From NCBI RefSeq assembly GCF_016616235.1, contig NZ_CP067100.1:558001-622000 (forward strand): a DNA stretch of 64,000 bases, given 5' to 3'. The notes below the pieces were generated by a model. It saw only the letters and a program-made list of their open reading frames with translations. It was not told the origin of the DNA and searched no databases. This DNA is from Bradyrhizobium diazoefficiens. GTDB taxonomy: Bacteria > Pseudomonadota > Alphaproteobacteria > Rhizobiales > Xanthobacteraceae. This document shows, piece after piece, positions 34,627-42,433 of the stretch; position 1 is the stretch's first letter; each line of letters begins with the position of its first letter. The translations under genes and the position numbers were made by a program.

Positions 34627-35726
34627 TGCGCGGCACGTTCACCAGCGTGAATCGTCTATTGCTCGCCAGCATCGCATGCGTGCTGGGCGCGGCCGCGCTC
34701 ACCTACGCCGTCGATCCCCTGCAACTGTTTCGTCCCTCGCGCCTGGCCTTCTATTCCGACGACACCCGCGTGCAGAACGCCGGGTTGATCCGCAGCCAGT
34801 CGTTCGACACCGCCTTCATGGGCACCTCGCTCGCGATCCATTTCCGCCAGAGCGACATCGACCGCGCGCTTGGCGTCCATTCGCTCAAGCTGGCCATGAC
34901 CGGCTCCAACTCACGCCAGCAGGCCTTCGTGCTGGAGCAGGCCATCGACCGCGGCGCAAGGCGCGTGATCTGGGAGATGGACGATTTTATCTTCGTCGAT
35001 GCCGCCGACATCGAGACCGATCCCTATCTCTCCGTCGATCTCTATCGCGGAACCGCCAAGGGCATCGCGTCCTACCTGTTCAGCACGGCGATGGCGAAGG
35101 AGTCGCTCTTTGCAGTGCTGCGGTCGGTCCCGCCGCTGCGGCGGCCGCTGGCGCGAGCGACGCCCTATCTACCCGTCAAGTTCGCGCTCGCCGATGTCGA
35201 TGACATCCACGCGCTGCCGCGAAACTTCGACGTCGCGCGCAGCTACAACGCGGCGAAGACGCTGGCCTCGTTCGCCTACATCACCGCGCCCTCGCGCAGC
35301 CGTTTTCTCGGCGAAGGCTATGGTTACGACGCCATGGTCCGGCATTTCGAGCAGGACGCCGTTGGTCTGATCACGCGCCATCCGGACGTGACCTTCGACA
35401 TCTACTTCCCGCCCTATTCGATCCTGCAATTCGTCGCGATGCGCGATGCTTCGCCGGAGACGCTGAAGATCGTCACCGATCTCACCGCGATCATTGCGCA
35501 GCGCCTGACGCAGTTCCCCAATGTGCGCCTCCACGATTTTCGTGCGATCAAGGCGGTGACGCACGACCTCAACAACTACGGCGACGTCATCCATCATTCG
35601 CCGGTGGTGGACGCGATGGTGCTGAACTGGCTGGGGAGCGGGGAGTATCGCGTCGATGGGAAGAAGCCGACCGCGTCACTGGACGAACTGAAGGCGCAGG
35701 TCGAGGCGTATCGGCTGCAGAAATAG
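34626..35726 (+). CDS. SGNH-like periplasmic partner of the MBOAT protein
   Basis: The ATG at 34626 overlaps the MBOAT stop by one base, so the pair is translationally coupled. The 366-residue protein has an N-terminal TM anchor (LLLASIACVLGAAALTYAVD). It then has an SGNH-type block with Ser68 (AFMGTSLAIHF) and a C-terminal D320-V-I-H323 matching the DxxH of block V. This layout fits AlgJ/DltD-like periplasmic enzymes that receive acyl groups from MBOAT proteins. The catalytic role is inferred from motif and pairing. Overall similarity to known members looks low. Confidence 0.72.
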   Translation: MRGTFTSVNRLLLASIACVLGAAALTYAVDPLQLFRPSRLAFYSDDTRVQNAGLIRSQSFDTAFMGTSLAIHFRQSDIDRALGVHSLKLAMTGSNSRQQAFVLEQAIDRGARRVIWEMDDFIFVDAADIETDPYLSVDLYRGTAKGIASYLFSTAMAKESLFAVLRSVPPLRRPLARATPYLPVKFALADVDDIHALPRNFDVARSYNAAKTLASFAYITAPSRSRFLGEGYGYDAMVRHFEQDAVGLITRHPDVTFDIYFPPYSILQFVAMRDASPETLKIVTDLTAIIAQRLTQFPNVRLHDFRAIKAVTHDLNNYGDVIHHSPVVDAMVLNWLGSGEYRVDGKKPTASLDELKAQVEAYRLQK

Positions 35727-35742
35727 CTATCGCAAACTCGAT

Positions 35743-35790
35743 TGTCGTCCCTGCCTAGTGCGCAATTGCGCACGGGGCGCAGGGACGACA
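35743..35790. terminator. Palindromic terminator-like element
   Basis: TGTCGTCCCTG and CAGGGACGACA form a perfect 11-bp outer stem. Inside it the 14-base palindrome TGCGCAATTGCGCA (35759-35772) can form a second stem. It lies between the SGNH-like gene and the convergent aminotransferase gene. Confidence 0.6.
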
Positions 35791-35809
35791 GCGGAGCTTG
35801 TCGTTACTC

Positions 35810-36997
35810 CTAAACCGCCACCTCTTCGCCGAGATAGGCGACCGCCGCTTCCAGTCCGCCTTTGCCATGCGGGATCTTCAGCGCGTTGAGCCCGATCTCG
35901 ACCACCCCGAGCGTGCCGAGCAGCATCGGTGCGTTGATGTGTCCCATATGGGCGATGCGGAAGGCCTGGCCGGAGAGATCGCCGATGCCGGTGCCGAGCA
36001 CGACGCCGCATTTGTCCTTGCAATAGCGCTGCAGCACTGCGGGATCATGGCCGTTGCTCATCGTCACCGTGGTCACGGTATTGGAGCGCTCGCTGGCTTC
36101 CGCGACGTTGAAGCCGAGCACCTGGCCTTCCGACCAGGCGGCGACCGCGCGGCGTGCGGCTTCGCCGAGCAGGCTGTGGCGATGGAAGGCGTTCTCCAGC
36201 CCTTCCTCGTGCAGCATGTCGATCGCCCGGCGCAGCGCGAACAGCAGATGCACCGGCGCGGTGCCGGCGTATTTGCGGTAGTTCTCGGTGCCCTCGCGCT
36301 CGCTCCAGCTCCAATAGGGCGTCGCCATGTTGGCGGTCTTGTGCACCTCGAGCGCGCGCGCGTTCGCGGCGACGAAGCCGAGGCCGGGCGGCGTCATCAG
36401 GCCCTTCTGCGAGCCGGACATCGTGACGTCGACGCCCCATTTGTCCATCTCGTACGGCATGCAGCCGAGCGAGGCCACGGTGTCGACCATGTACAGCGCG
36501 GGATGGCCGGCCGCCTTGATCGCCTTGCCGATCGCCTCGATGTCGTTCTGGACGCCCGAGGCCGTATCGACCTGGACCACGACGACGGCCTTGATGGTAT
36601 GCTCCTTGTCGCGGCGCAGCCGCTCCTCGACCTCGTGCGGCCGCACCGCGCGCCGCCAGTCGCCCTTGAGCACCTCGACCTCGGCGCCCATCAGCGCGGC
36701 CGCATTGCCCCAGCCGATCGCGAAGCGGCCGCTCTCCAGCACCAGCACCTTGTCGCCGCGCGACAGCACGTTGCTCAGCGCGGCTTCCCAGGCGCCGTGG
36801 CCGTTGGCGATGTAGATGTAAGACTTGCCCCTGGTCGCAAACAATTTCGAGATGTCGCCGAGCAGGCTCTCGGTCAGATCGAGCATCTCCTTGGAGTAGA
36901 TGTCGATCGCCGGGCGGTGCATCGCCCGCAGCACCTCGTCGGGCATCGTGGTGGGTCCGGGGATGGCCAGAAATTCCCGGCCCGCGCGAACGGTCAT
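35810..36997 (-). CDS. Class V aminotransferase (serine/alanine-glyoxylate type)
   Basis: The 395-residue PLP enzyme of the AGXT/SgaA family transfers an amino group from serine or alanine to glyoxylate. The start MTVRAGREFLAIPGPTTMPD is typical. The cofactor Asp lies in LYMVDTVASLGCMP and the Schiff-base Lys is in MSGSQKGLMTPPG. The glyoxylate-binding region is SNTVTTV. Its role may be in photorespiration-like or C1/serine metabolism. No serine-cycle genes are nearby. Confidence 0.88.
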   Translation of the reverse strand: MTVRAGREFLAIPGPTTMPDEVLRAMHRPAIDIYSKEMLDLTESLLGDISKLFATRGKSYIYIANGHGAWEAALSNVLSRGDKVLVLESGRFAIGWGNAAALMGAEVEVLKGDWRRAVRPHEVEERLRRDKEHTIKAVVVVQVDTASGVQNDIEAIGKAIKAAGHPALYMVDTVASLGCMPYEMDKWGVDVTMSGSQKGLMTPPGLGFVAANARALEVHKTANMATPYWSWSEREGTENYRKYAGTAPVHLLFALRRAIDMLHEEGLENAFHRHSLLGEAARRAVAAWSEGQVLGFNVAEASERSNTVTTVTMSNGHDPAVLQRYCKDKCGVVLGTGIGDLSGQAFRIAHMGHINAPMLLGTLGVVEIGLNALKIPHGKGGLEAAVAYLGEEVAV

Positions 36998-37104
36998 TGC
37001 TGTTGGTCCTTGTTGCTGGAGGACGGACTGGTGGGTCGCTGAATCACACTTTTACGCGCCGTGGGCGTCCGGGAAAAGCACGTAAAACGCAGGTCTGACG
37101 GCCT

Positions 37105-37827
37105 CTAACGCTTCGTCTCGCGGCAGCCCGCGGCCTCGGCTTCCTCGACCGAGCAGAACCAGCGGGTACCCTTGCTGATCTTCATCTTGATCTGCGCATA
37201 CCAGCGGCTGGTCGGCTGGTGATAGATGCATTCGCCGGCGCTGTTGACATTGCCCTTGATGGTGCAGTCCGGCGACGGCGCGACCGGCCCGGAGGCCGAA
37301 GCGAGCAGGATCGCATGCGCGCCGTCCGGCGGCTTGGTCGCGCCCAATATCGTCGTCTTCTTGTTGCGCACGCGCCAGTCCCAGGGAGCGATGAAGGCAC
37401 CCTGCCACATGCCGGCTTTTGCCTCGCGCGCGGCGGCTTCATCGGGCTCGTAGTCGCGGGAGAGGCGGGTGTAGGCCAGCGCCCAGCCGCTGCGCACCAG
37501 CCATTTCTGGATGTCCTCGCCGCCGACCTCGCAGCGCGCCACGGTGCGGCCGCGCCGGTCGACCGAACGGGCATGGCAGATCCAGCTCTTGCCTTCGGCA
37601 TATTTGGCGAGCTCGTCACGGGCCGCGACGCCGCAGGTCCAGCGCTCGCCCTTGGTGTTGAGACAGAGCTGGTCGGTCGCGGGTGCGTCGATGCCGCCGA
37701 GCCGGATCCGCGTGCTGCCGATCACGACGGAGTCGCCGGCGCGGACTTTTGCCGTGCCGGTGATGTCGGCGGCCTGCGCCAGCGAGGGGGCGAGCAAAGA
37801 CAGCGCAATCAGGACTTTTCGCAACAT
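37105..37827 (-). CDS. Secreted staphylococcal-nuclease-like protein, catalytic Glu missing
   Basis: ATG 37827 opens with a signal peptide (MLRKVLIALSLLAPSLAQAA). Residues 22-150 are an SNase OB-fold: Asp32 (AGDSVV), Arg42 (RIRLGGIDAP) and the DRRGRTVA Arg are kept. The residue after DAP, a catalytic Glu in active nucleases, is Ala50. Nuclease activity is therefore doubtful. The C-terminus carries a separate Cys-containing module (GECIYHQPTSRWYAQIKMKI, GTRWFCSVEEAEAAGCR). It is probably periplasmic, and its partner is unknown. Confidence 0.78.
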   Translation of the reverse strand: MLRKVLIALSLLAPSLAQAADITGTAKVRAGDSVVIGSTRIRLGGIDAPATDQLCLNTKGERWTCGVAARDELAKYAEGKSWICHARSVDRRGRTVARCEVGGEDIQKWLVRSGWALAYTRLSRDYEPDEAAAREAKAGMWQGAFIAPWDWRVRNKKTTILGATKPPDGAHAILLASASGPVAPSPDCTIKGNVNSAGECIYHQPTSRWYAQIKMKISKGTRWFCSVEEAEAAGCRETKR

Positions 37828-37945
37828 GCCGGTCCGCGTGTGATGAAAATGCCGATAGAGGCGCGCAATTGTGGTCGGCTTTTGGCCGGTGAGCCAGCAT
37901 ACGACCAACAGATAGGCTTTCAACTTCCCGTCATTGTGGCGCTTG

Positions 37946-38111
37946 CTTACCCTCTCCTGGAGGGGGAGGGTCGATCGCGCGCAGCGCGAGCGGGGTGGGG
38001 TGACGGTCTCTCCGCGACGAACAGTGCCCGAGTGGAAAGATCACCCCACCCGTCCCGCAATCTCGCTTCGCTCGATCGCGTGCCGACCCTCCCCCTCTAG
38101 GGGAGGGTAAG
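37946..38111. repeat. Intergenic palindromic repeat, CTTACCCTC family (copy A)
   Basis: The left arm CTTACCCTCTCCTGGAGG, with GGAGGGTCG following, mirrors CGACCCTCCC...GGGAGGGTAAG on the right. An inner GGTGGGGTGA/TCACCCCACC stem and CGCGCAGCGCGAGC elements complete a long cruciform. A second full copy lies at 42225-42412. Confidence 0.7.
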
Positions 38112-38119
38112 AAAGCGCC

Positions 38120-39847
38120 TCACCCCCGCGCCATCGCCCGCTTCGCCACTGCCAGTCCCATCAGCACGAAGGCCGACGTCACCTCCGGCCCGCCGACCAG
38201 AATCCGCGTCGGCGTCTTCATCTTGTTCCATTCATAGGCGCGGAACGGGCCGCGGCGGCCGCCTTCTCCGACGGCGGCGACGATCACGTTGAGCGCCGGC
38301 GCGAAGGCGCGCGGATCGGCGCCGAGATGGCCGAGCGCGATCAGCGCCAGTGCGGCGTCGAAGACGTTCATCTCGGCGGCCATCAGCTCGCCCTTGACGT
38401 AGGACAGCACGCGGTGGCGGATGAAATCGAAATCGCCGTTGGGATCGATCGCGGCCTGCGCGGCCAGCGGCAGCGCCAGGAATGCGGCATAGCAGCGGCC
38501 GAAATAGGCGCAGTAGAGCTCCGGCAGGTAGTAGATGTGCGAGCGCGGATTGGCGAAGGCGCCGCTCGCCGCCAGCCGCTTCTGGAAGCCGATGATCCGA
38601 TGCACGGTCGCAAGCCGCGCCGGCGTCTCCAGGATTTTCCAGCGCGCGAGGTTGCGAAAACTCACCTCGAGAATGTCGAGATTGAGCGTCGGATCGAGAT
38701 CGTTGCCGTAGGGCCGCTCGCCCTCGAGGTTGTCGATCCAGGTCGCAACGCCGCCCTCATAGTCGATGTTGTCGTTGAGCGGCACGGTCACGCGCGGCGC
38801 GTTGACGCCGGCACGCACCTGATAGCCCGCGTAGAAGTCCAGCAGCGGCTGGTCGATGATCGGATCAAGGCAGCCGGCCTGCGTTGCCGCGGAGATCGAG
38901 CACGCCGTGGTGTCGCAATCCGGCACGTAGATGCCGAAGCCGAGGTCCTGCTTGATCTGGGCGAAGAAGCGGGAAAAGCGCGGATGCGGCGCGGGCGCCA
39001 GCGCGGTGATGACGTTGAACCGCGCCCCGTCGATGCCCTCGACCTCCTCGCGGCTGATGTTGACGCAGAAATCGACCATGTCGGCGATCGCGCGCTCTGC
39101 CGCGATCTTGTCGGCGGGCGAGGCGAGCCCGGTCTCGACGAAGCTGAGCAGCGCCTCGATGAAGAACGCATCATAATAGGCCGAGCGGTGGCGGATCTGC
39201 ACCGGCTCCCACATCGGCTCGGCGATGCCTTTCCAGGGCGGATTGACCACGGCGGCTGCGTGCGAACGCGCGATGAAGACGCGCGCGAGGTTGAACAGCA
39301 GCGACGAATTCTTGTAGCCGCGCGCATTCAAGCCGGTGAGCGCCATGATCAGCTCGCGCCCGCGAAAATCGGGATCGCCGATCAGGTTGAAGGCGGCATA
39401 GGTCGGCAGAAAACCGTTGCGGCGGTACGAGCCGAGCAGATGCTGCGCGCAATCGCGGATCACGCCGTCGATCTGCGATTGCTGTGGCGTCGCCGCGGTG
39501 AACGGCGCCGGCGGCGGCTTCGGATGATCGAGCGCGATGCTGTCGAGGAGATCGGCGACGGGCTGGCCGACCGCGGCCCAGTCGGGCTCGGCGTGATCGC
39601 GAGCATGGGAGAGCGCCGCGCGCAGCCGGGCCAGCTTCGCCTCATTGCGCAGCTCAGGCAGCCCGGCGCGGCGCAGCAGCAGGCGCAGTGCGGGATTGCC
39701 CAGCGCGATCTTGTAGAATTTGGCCAGATGCGGATCGCCGCTGGCAGGGCCCGCCAAGACGGGATCGCAGACGTCATAAAGGGAGGGGCCGTCCTTGCGG
39801 GCTGTCAGCGCCCGGCAGGCGGCACCGGCGAAATAATGAAAGCTCAT
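38120..39847 (-). CDS. Large conserved protein of unknown function, 575 aa
   Basis: No family is recognised with confidence. The ATG at 39847 (MSFHYFAGAACRALTARKDG) with an AGG upstream gives 575 residues. No signal peptide or TM helix is obvious. Repeating helix pairs (YYDAFFIEALLSFVETGLAS; AAERAIADMVDFCVNISREE; NVFDAALALIALGHLGADPR) suggest an alpha/alpha toroid of the kind seen in terpenoid-cyclase-like or glycosidase proteins. There is a YEGGVATWIDNLEGERPYGN segment and several Asp/Tyr-rich loops. It stands alone between a repeat and a divergent pseudo-caspase gene. Confidence 0.6.
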   Translation of the reverse strand: MSFHYFAGAACRALTARKDGPSLYDVCDPVLAGPASGDPHLAKFYKIALGNPALRLLLRRAGLPELRNEAKLARLRAALSHARDHAEPDWAAVGQPVADLLDSIALDHPKPPPAPFTAATPQQSQIDGVIRDCAQHLLGSYRRNGFLPTYAAFNLIGDPDFRGRELIMALTGLNARGYKNSSLLFNLARVFIARSHAAAVVNPPWKGIAEPMWEPVQIRHRSAYYDAFFIEALLSFVETGLASPADKIAAERAIADMVDFCVNISREEVEGIDGARFNVITALAPAPHPRFSRFFAQIKQDLGFGIYVPDCDTTACSISAATQAGCLDPIIDQPLLDFYAGYQVRAGVNAPRVTVPLNDNIDYEGGVATWIDNLEGERPYGNDLDPTLNLDILEVSFRNLARWKILETPARLATVHRIIGFQKRLAASGAFANPRSHIYYLPELYCAYFGRCYAAFLALPLAAQAAIDPNGDFDFIRHRVLSYVKGELMAAEMNVFDAALALIALGHLGADPRAFAPALNVIVAAVGEGGRRGPFRAYEWNKMKTPTRILVGGPEVTSAFVLMGLAVAKRAMARG

Positions 39848-40272
39848 GAAATACCTGGTCGCGGGGGGCTTGCCCGGGGCGACAGCGCACGTTCCAAGCC
39901 GCGCGCCGCTCCCTTGCAAGTCTTTGAAAAAGCTACCCGGATTCGCGGGAAATACAAATGTGACGGCAGTCACAGAGATTGCCTGTCTCAAGCGGGCATG
40001 ATCGGTCCCGGCAAGGCTACGGGGACAGCTAAATTACACCAATCTCGCTCGCAGAATTAACAAGAGAATTCAGTGGCTTAGCTCAAATTTGGGGCGATCT
40101 ATTGCCCCCCGGCCGATATCCAGTTAAGGGTTTGTTTGGTGCGGCGCCGCAAATTGCGCGCAATTCGGGGGCACACCCCCGGCCAATCCCTCAAACCTAA
40201 AGCCGCTATCGCGCTACTCAAACAGTGTGCGCGCGCTTGGCCGGTCTTTGGCACTGACAGGAATGAAGCGAG
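39848..40272. other. Divergent intergenic region with nested hairpins
   Basis: This 425-bp gap holds the GGGGC/GCCCC hairpin (40091-40108), a perfect palindrome AATTGCGCGCAATT (40152-40165) and a CGGGGG-CACA-CCCCCG hairpin (40166-40181), all ahead of the pseudo-caspase start. This could be a structured 5' leader or a regulator site. No small gene is supported. Confidence 0.4.
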
Positions 40273-41121
40273 ATGAATCTCAGGCAGCTCGACATTTCCC
40301 GACGCACGATCGCAGTCGCCGCAGCTCTCATCGGCACGGTGTCGCTCGTCATCGGCGCCCATGCTGCCCTCAACATGCGCGCGCTCGATGCCGCCAAGGC
40401 GGTTACGACCGACCAGGTCACCGGCTCGCTCGCCCAGACCTCGCGCCTCGCGCTCGTCATCGGCAATGGTCATTACCCCGACGCCAACGCGCCGCTGACG
40501 CAGTCGATCAACGATGCCCGCGCGCTGTCCTCGGCGCTGCGCAAGAACGGCTTTGACGTCGACATGGTGGAAGACGCCACCAAGGACGACATGGTCCGCG
40601 CCGTCAATCGCCTGAAGTCCCGGATCAAGCGCGACACCGTCGTGATGCTGTTCTTCGGCGGCTACGGCGTGCAGGCCGGCCGCGAGAGCTACATGCTGCC
40701 GGTCGATGCGGTGATCTGGAAGGAAAACGACGTCCGCCGCCAGGGCGTCTCCATCGACGGCGTGCTCGAGATGATGAAGGAGCAGGGCGCCAAGGCCAAG
40801 CTCGTCGTCGTCGATGCCTCCCGCCGTAACCCTTACGAGCGCCGCTTCCGCTCCTACAGCCATGGCCTTGCGCCGATCAGCGCGTCCGACAATGCGCTGA
40901 TCCTCACCTCGGCCTCGCCGGGCAAGGTCGTCGACGACGGCAAGGGCGAGCACAGCGTGCTGGTCGGCGAGTTCCTCAACAATTTGAATGCGCAGGGCAG
41001 CGCCGAAGGCGTCTTCAACAAGACCCGCCTCGCCATCTCCCGCGCCTCCGAAGGCGATCAGGTCCCGACCGTGTCGTCCTCGCTGCTCGAGGACGTGCAG
41101 TTCAACGAAGCCGGCGGTTAG
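40273..41121 (+). CDS. Caspase-fold protein with both catalytic residues replaced
   Basis: The 282-residue protein has an N-terminal TM/signal segment (RTIAVAAALIGTVSLVIGAH). A C14 caspase p20-like fold follows: RLALVIGNGHYPDANAPLTQ, INDARALSSALRKNGFDVDM, GRESYMLPVDA. The usual GHG catalytic His is Tyr131 (FFGGYGVQAG), and the DACRxNP catalytic Cys is Ser183 (VVVDASRRNPYE). It is a pseudo-caspase with a Tyr/Ser pair, so peptidase action is not expected. A binding or regulatory role in the envelope is likely (inference). An alternative is activity with Ser as nucleophile. Confidence 0.85.
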   Translation: MNLRQLDISRRTIAVAAALIGTVSLVIGAHAALNMRALDAAKAVTTDQVTGSLAQTSRLALVIGNGHYPDANAPLTQSINDARALSSALRKNGFDVDMVEDATKDDMVRAVNRLKSRIKRDTVVMLFFGGYGVQAGRESYMLPVDAVIWKENDVRRQGVSIDGVLEMMKEQGAKAKLVVVDASRRNPYERRFRSYSHGLAPISASDNALILTSASPGKVVDDGKGEHSVLVGEFLNNLNAQGSAEGVFNKTRLAISRASEGDQVPTVSSSLLEDVQFNEAGG

Positions 41122-41127
41122 CTTTTG

Positions 41128-41153
41128 TTACCCTCCCCTCCAGGGGAGGGTGA
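41128..41153. terminator. Short terminator hairpin, CTTACCCTC family (minimal copy)
   Basis: ACCCTCCCCT and AGGGGAGGGT form a perfect 10-bp stem with a two-base loop, preceded by a TTTTG stretch. It lies between the convergent pseudo-caspase and adaptor genes. It matches the arm of the longer repeats at 37946 and 42225. Confidence 0.65.
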
Positions 41154-41174
41154 AGCGCCTCACCGTATCAAGTT

Positions 41175-42062
41175 CTACTTCGCCGCCTCCGCGGCCATCA
41201 CCGGGCGCACCGGGTCGCCTTCGCGCAGCAGCGCGCCGGCGCGGGCGACGACGATGTCGCCGTCGCTGAGGCCGTCGCGGACTTCGATATTGCCGCCCGA
41301 CATCAATCCGATCTCGACACGCTTGGTCTCGACGCGATTGCGGCGGATCAGCTGCACCACGGTGCCGGCGGAGGAATATTGCACCGCCGTCAGCGGCACC
41401 GCGACGTTGCAGCTCTGTCCGGTCTTGATCAGCGCGCGCCCGCTCGCGTTCAGCAACAGCCGCTTCTGCGAGGCGATGCCGACATAGACCATGCCCTGCT
41501 GGATGTTCGGCTCGACCGTCGGCCCGATCCGGCGCACCTTGCCGTCGATATCGCCGGCGCCTGCAATGCGCACCGTCGCGGTCTGGTTGACCGCGAGCTT
41601 GCGCACGTCGGTCGTCGCGACGAGGCCGACGAGATCATATTCGCTGCGTGCCACGATCGTGAACAGCGCCTCGCCCTTGGCCGAGGCGAGATTGCCGATC
41701 TGCGCGGTCGAGGTCGCGATCACGCCGGCCACGGGCGCGGTGACCTGAAGCGTGCCGCCTTCGGGCAGCGCCAGCCGCGCCAAGACCTGGCCGGCCGTGG
41801 TGGTGTCGCCGGCTTCCGCCAGCACATCCGTGACCTTCAGGCCGGGACGCTCGGGCCGCACCGAGCTTTCCTCGCGCGCGACGATCGTGCCGGTGGCTTC
41901 GACGATGTCGGAGAAGCAGGATTTCGTGACCTTCAGCACCGTGACCGCAGGCCCCTTGGGCGCGTCGTCATCGGCGGCAAGTGCGATGGGAGCGGACAGC
42001 AGCAGCAGTCCGGTGAGCGCAACGAGATGTCTGGAAATGGAACGCGCAGGCAATGGACGCAT
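41175..42062 (-). CDS. HlyD/RND-type periplasmic adaptor protein
   Basis: The 295-residue protein has a signal peptide (LVALTGLLLLSAPIALAADD). Biotinyl-lipoyl-like halves (EATGTIVAREESSVRPERPG and TLQVTAPVAGVIATSTAQIG) follow, then a beta-barrel region (DLVGLVATTDVRKLAVNQTA) and a membrane-proximal end (GGNIEVRDGLSDGDIVVARA). These are typical of efflux membrane-fusion proteins, but it is short and lacks a long coiled-coil hairpin. No RND pump or outer-membrane channel is next to it, so the partner must be elsewhere. Confidence 0.8.
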   Translation of the reverse strand: MRPLPARSISRHLVALTGLLLLSAPIALAADDDAPKGPAVTVLKVTKSCFSDIVEATGTIVAREESSVRPERPGLKVTDVLAEAGDTTTAGQVLARLALPEGGTLQVTAPVAGVIATSTAQIGNLASAKGEALFTIVARSEYDLVGLVATTDVRKLAVNQTATVRIAGAGDIDGKVRRIGPTVEPNIQQGMVYVGIASQKRLLLNASGRALIKTGQSCNVAVPLTAVQYSSAGTVVQLIRRNRVETKRVEIGLMSGGNIEVRDGLSDGDIVVARAGALLREGDPVRPVMAAEAAK

Positions 42063-42224
42063 CGGTCATTCCGGTTGGGGCCTTGACGGCCTCATCGATA
42101 GCAGAAGCGCCAGCGGTGGGCCAAGATCAGATCATGGTCCGGCCGGATGAGAAATGCCGCAGCGCAGGCGGCGCGATGCCGCCTGTTGAATTGGTCGTGG
42201 CAAGGAGAAAGAGGTTCGCGGCCT
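42063..42224. other. Promoter region of the adaptor gene
   Basis: Upstream of the minus-strand adaptor, 160 bp precede the palindromic repeat. There is no ORF and no clear operator. Confidence 0.3.
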
Positions 42225-42412
42225 CTTACCCTCCCCTGGAGGGGGTCCGGGACGAGCGTAGCTCGCCCGTGGTCGATCGCGCGCAGCGCGAGCGAGGTGG
42301 GGTGATCTCTCCACGCGGGCACTGTTGGATGGGGAGAGACCGTCACCCCACCCCGTCTCACATTCCGCTGCGCTCCATGTGAGCCGACCCTCCCCCTCCA
42401 GGGGAGGGTAAG
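42225..42412. repeat. Intergenic palindromic repeat, CTTACCCTC family (copy C)
   Basis: CTTACCCTCCCCTGGAGGGG at the left is mirrored by CCCTCCCCCTCCAGGGGAGG and GTAAG at the right. The inner GGTGGGGTGA and TCACCCCACC stems and the CGCGCAGCGCGAGCGAGG segment match copy A at 37946. An extra GGACGAGCGTAGCTCGCCCG hairpin is inserted in the left arm. A partial GGGAGGGTAAG duplicate follows it. Confidence 0.7.
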
Positions 42413-42433
42413 AAGGGAGGGTAAGAAAGAGCT

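Noticed and set aside
40251..40272. Sigma-54 promoter (TGGCAC) before the pseudo-caspase
   Set aside because: The -12 TTGC element is absent at the required spacing.
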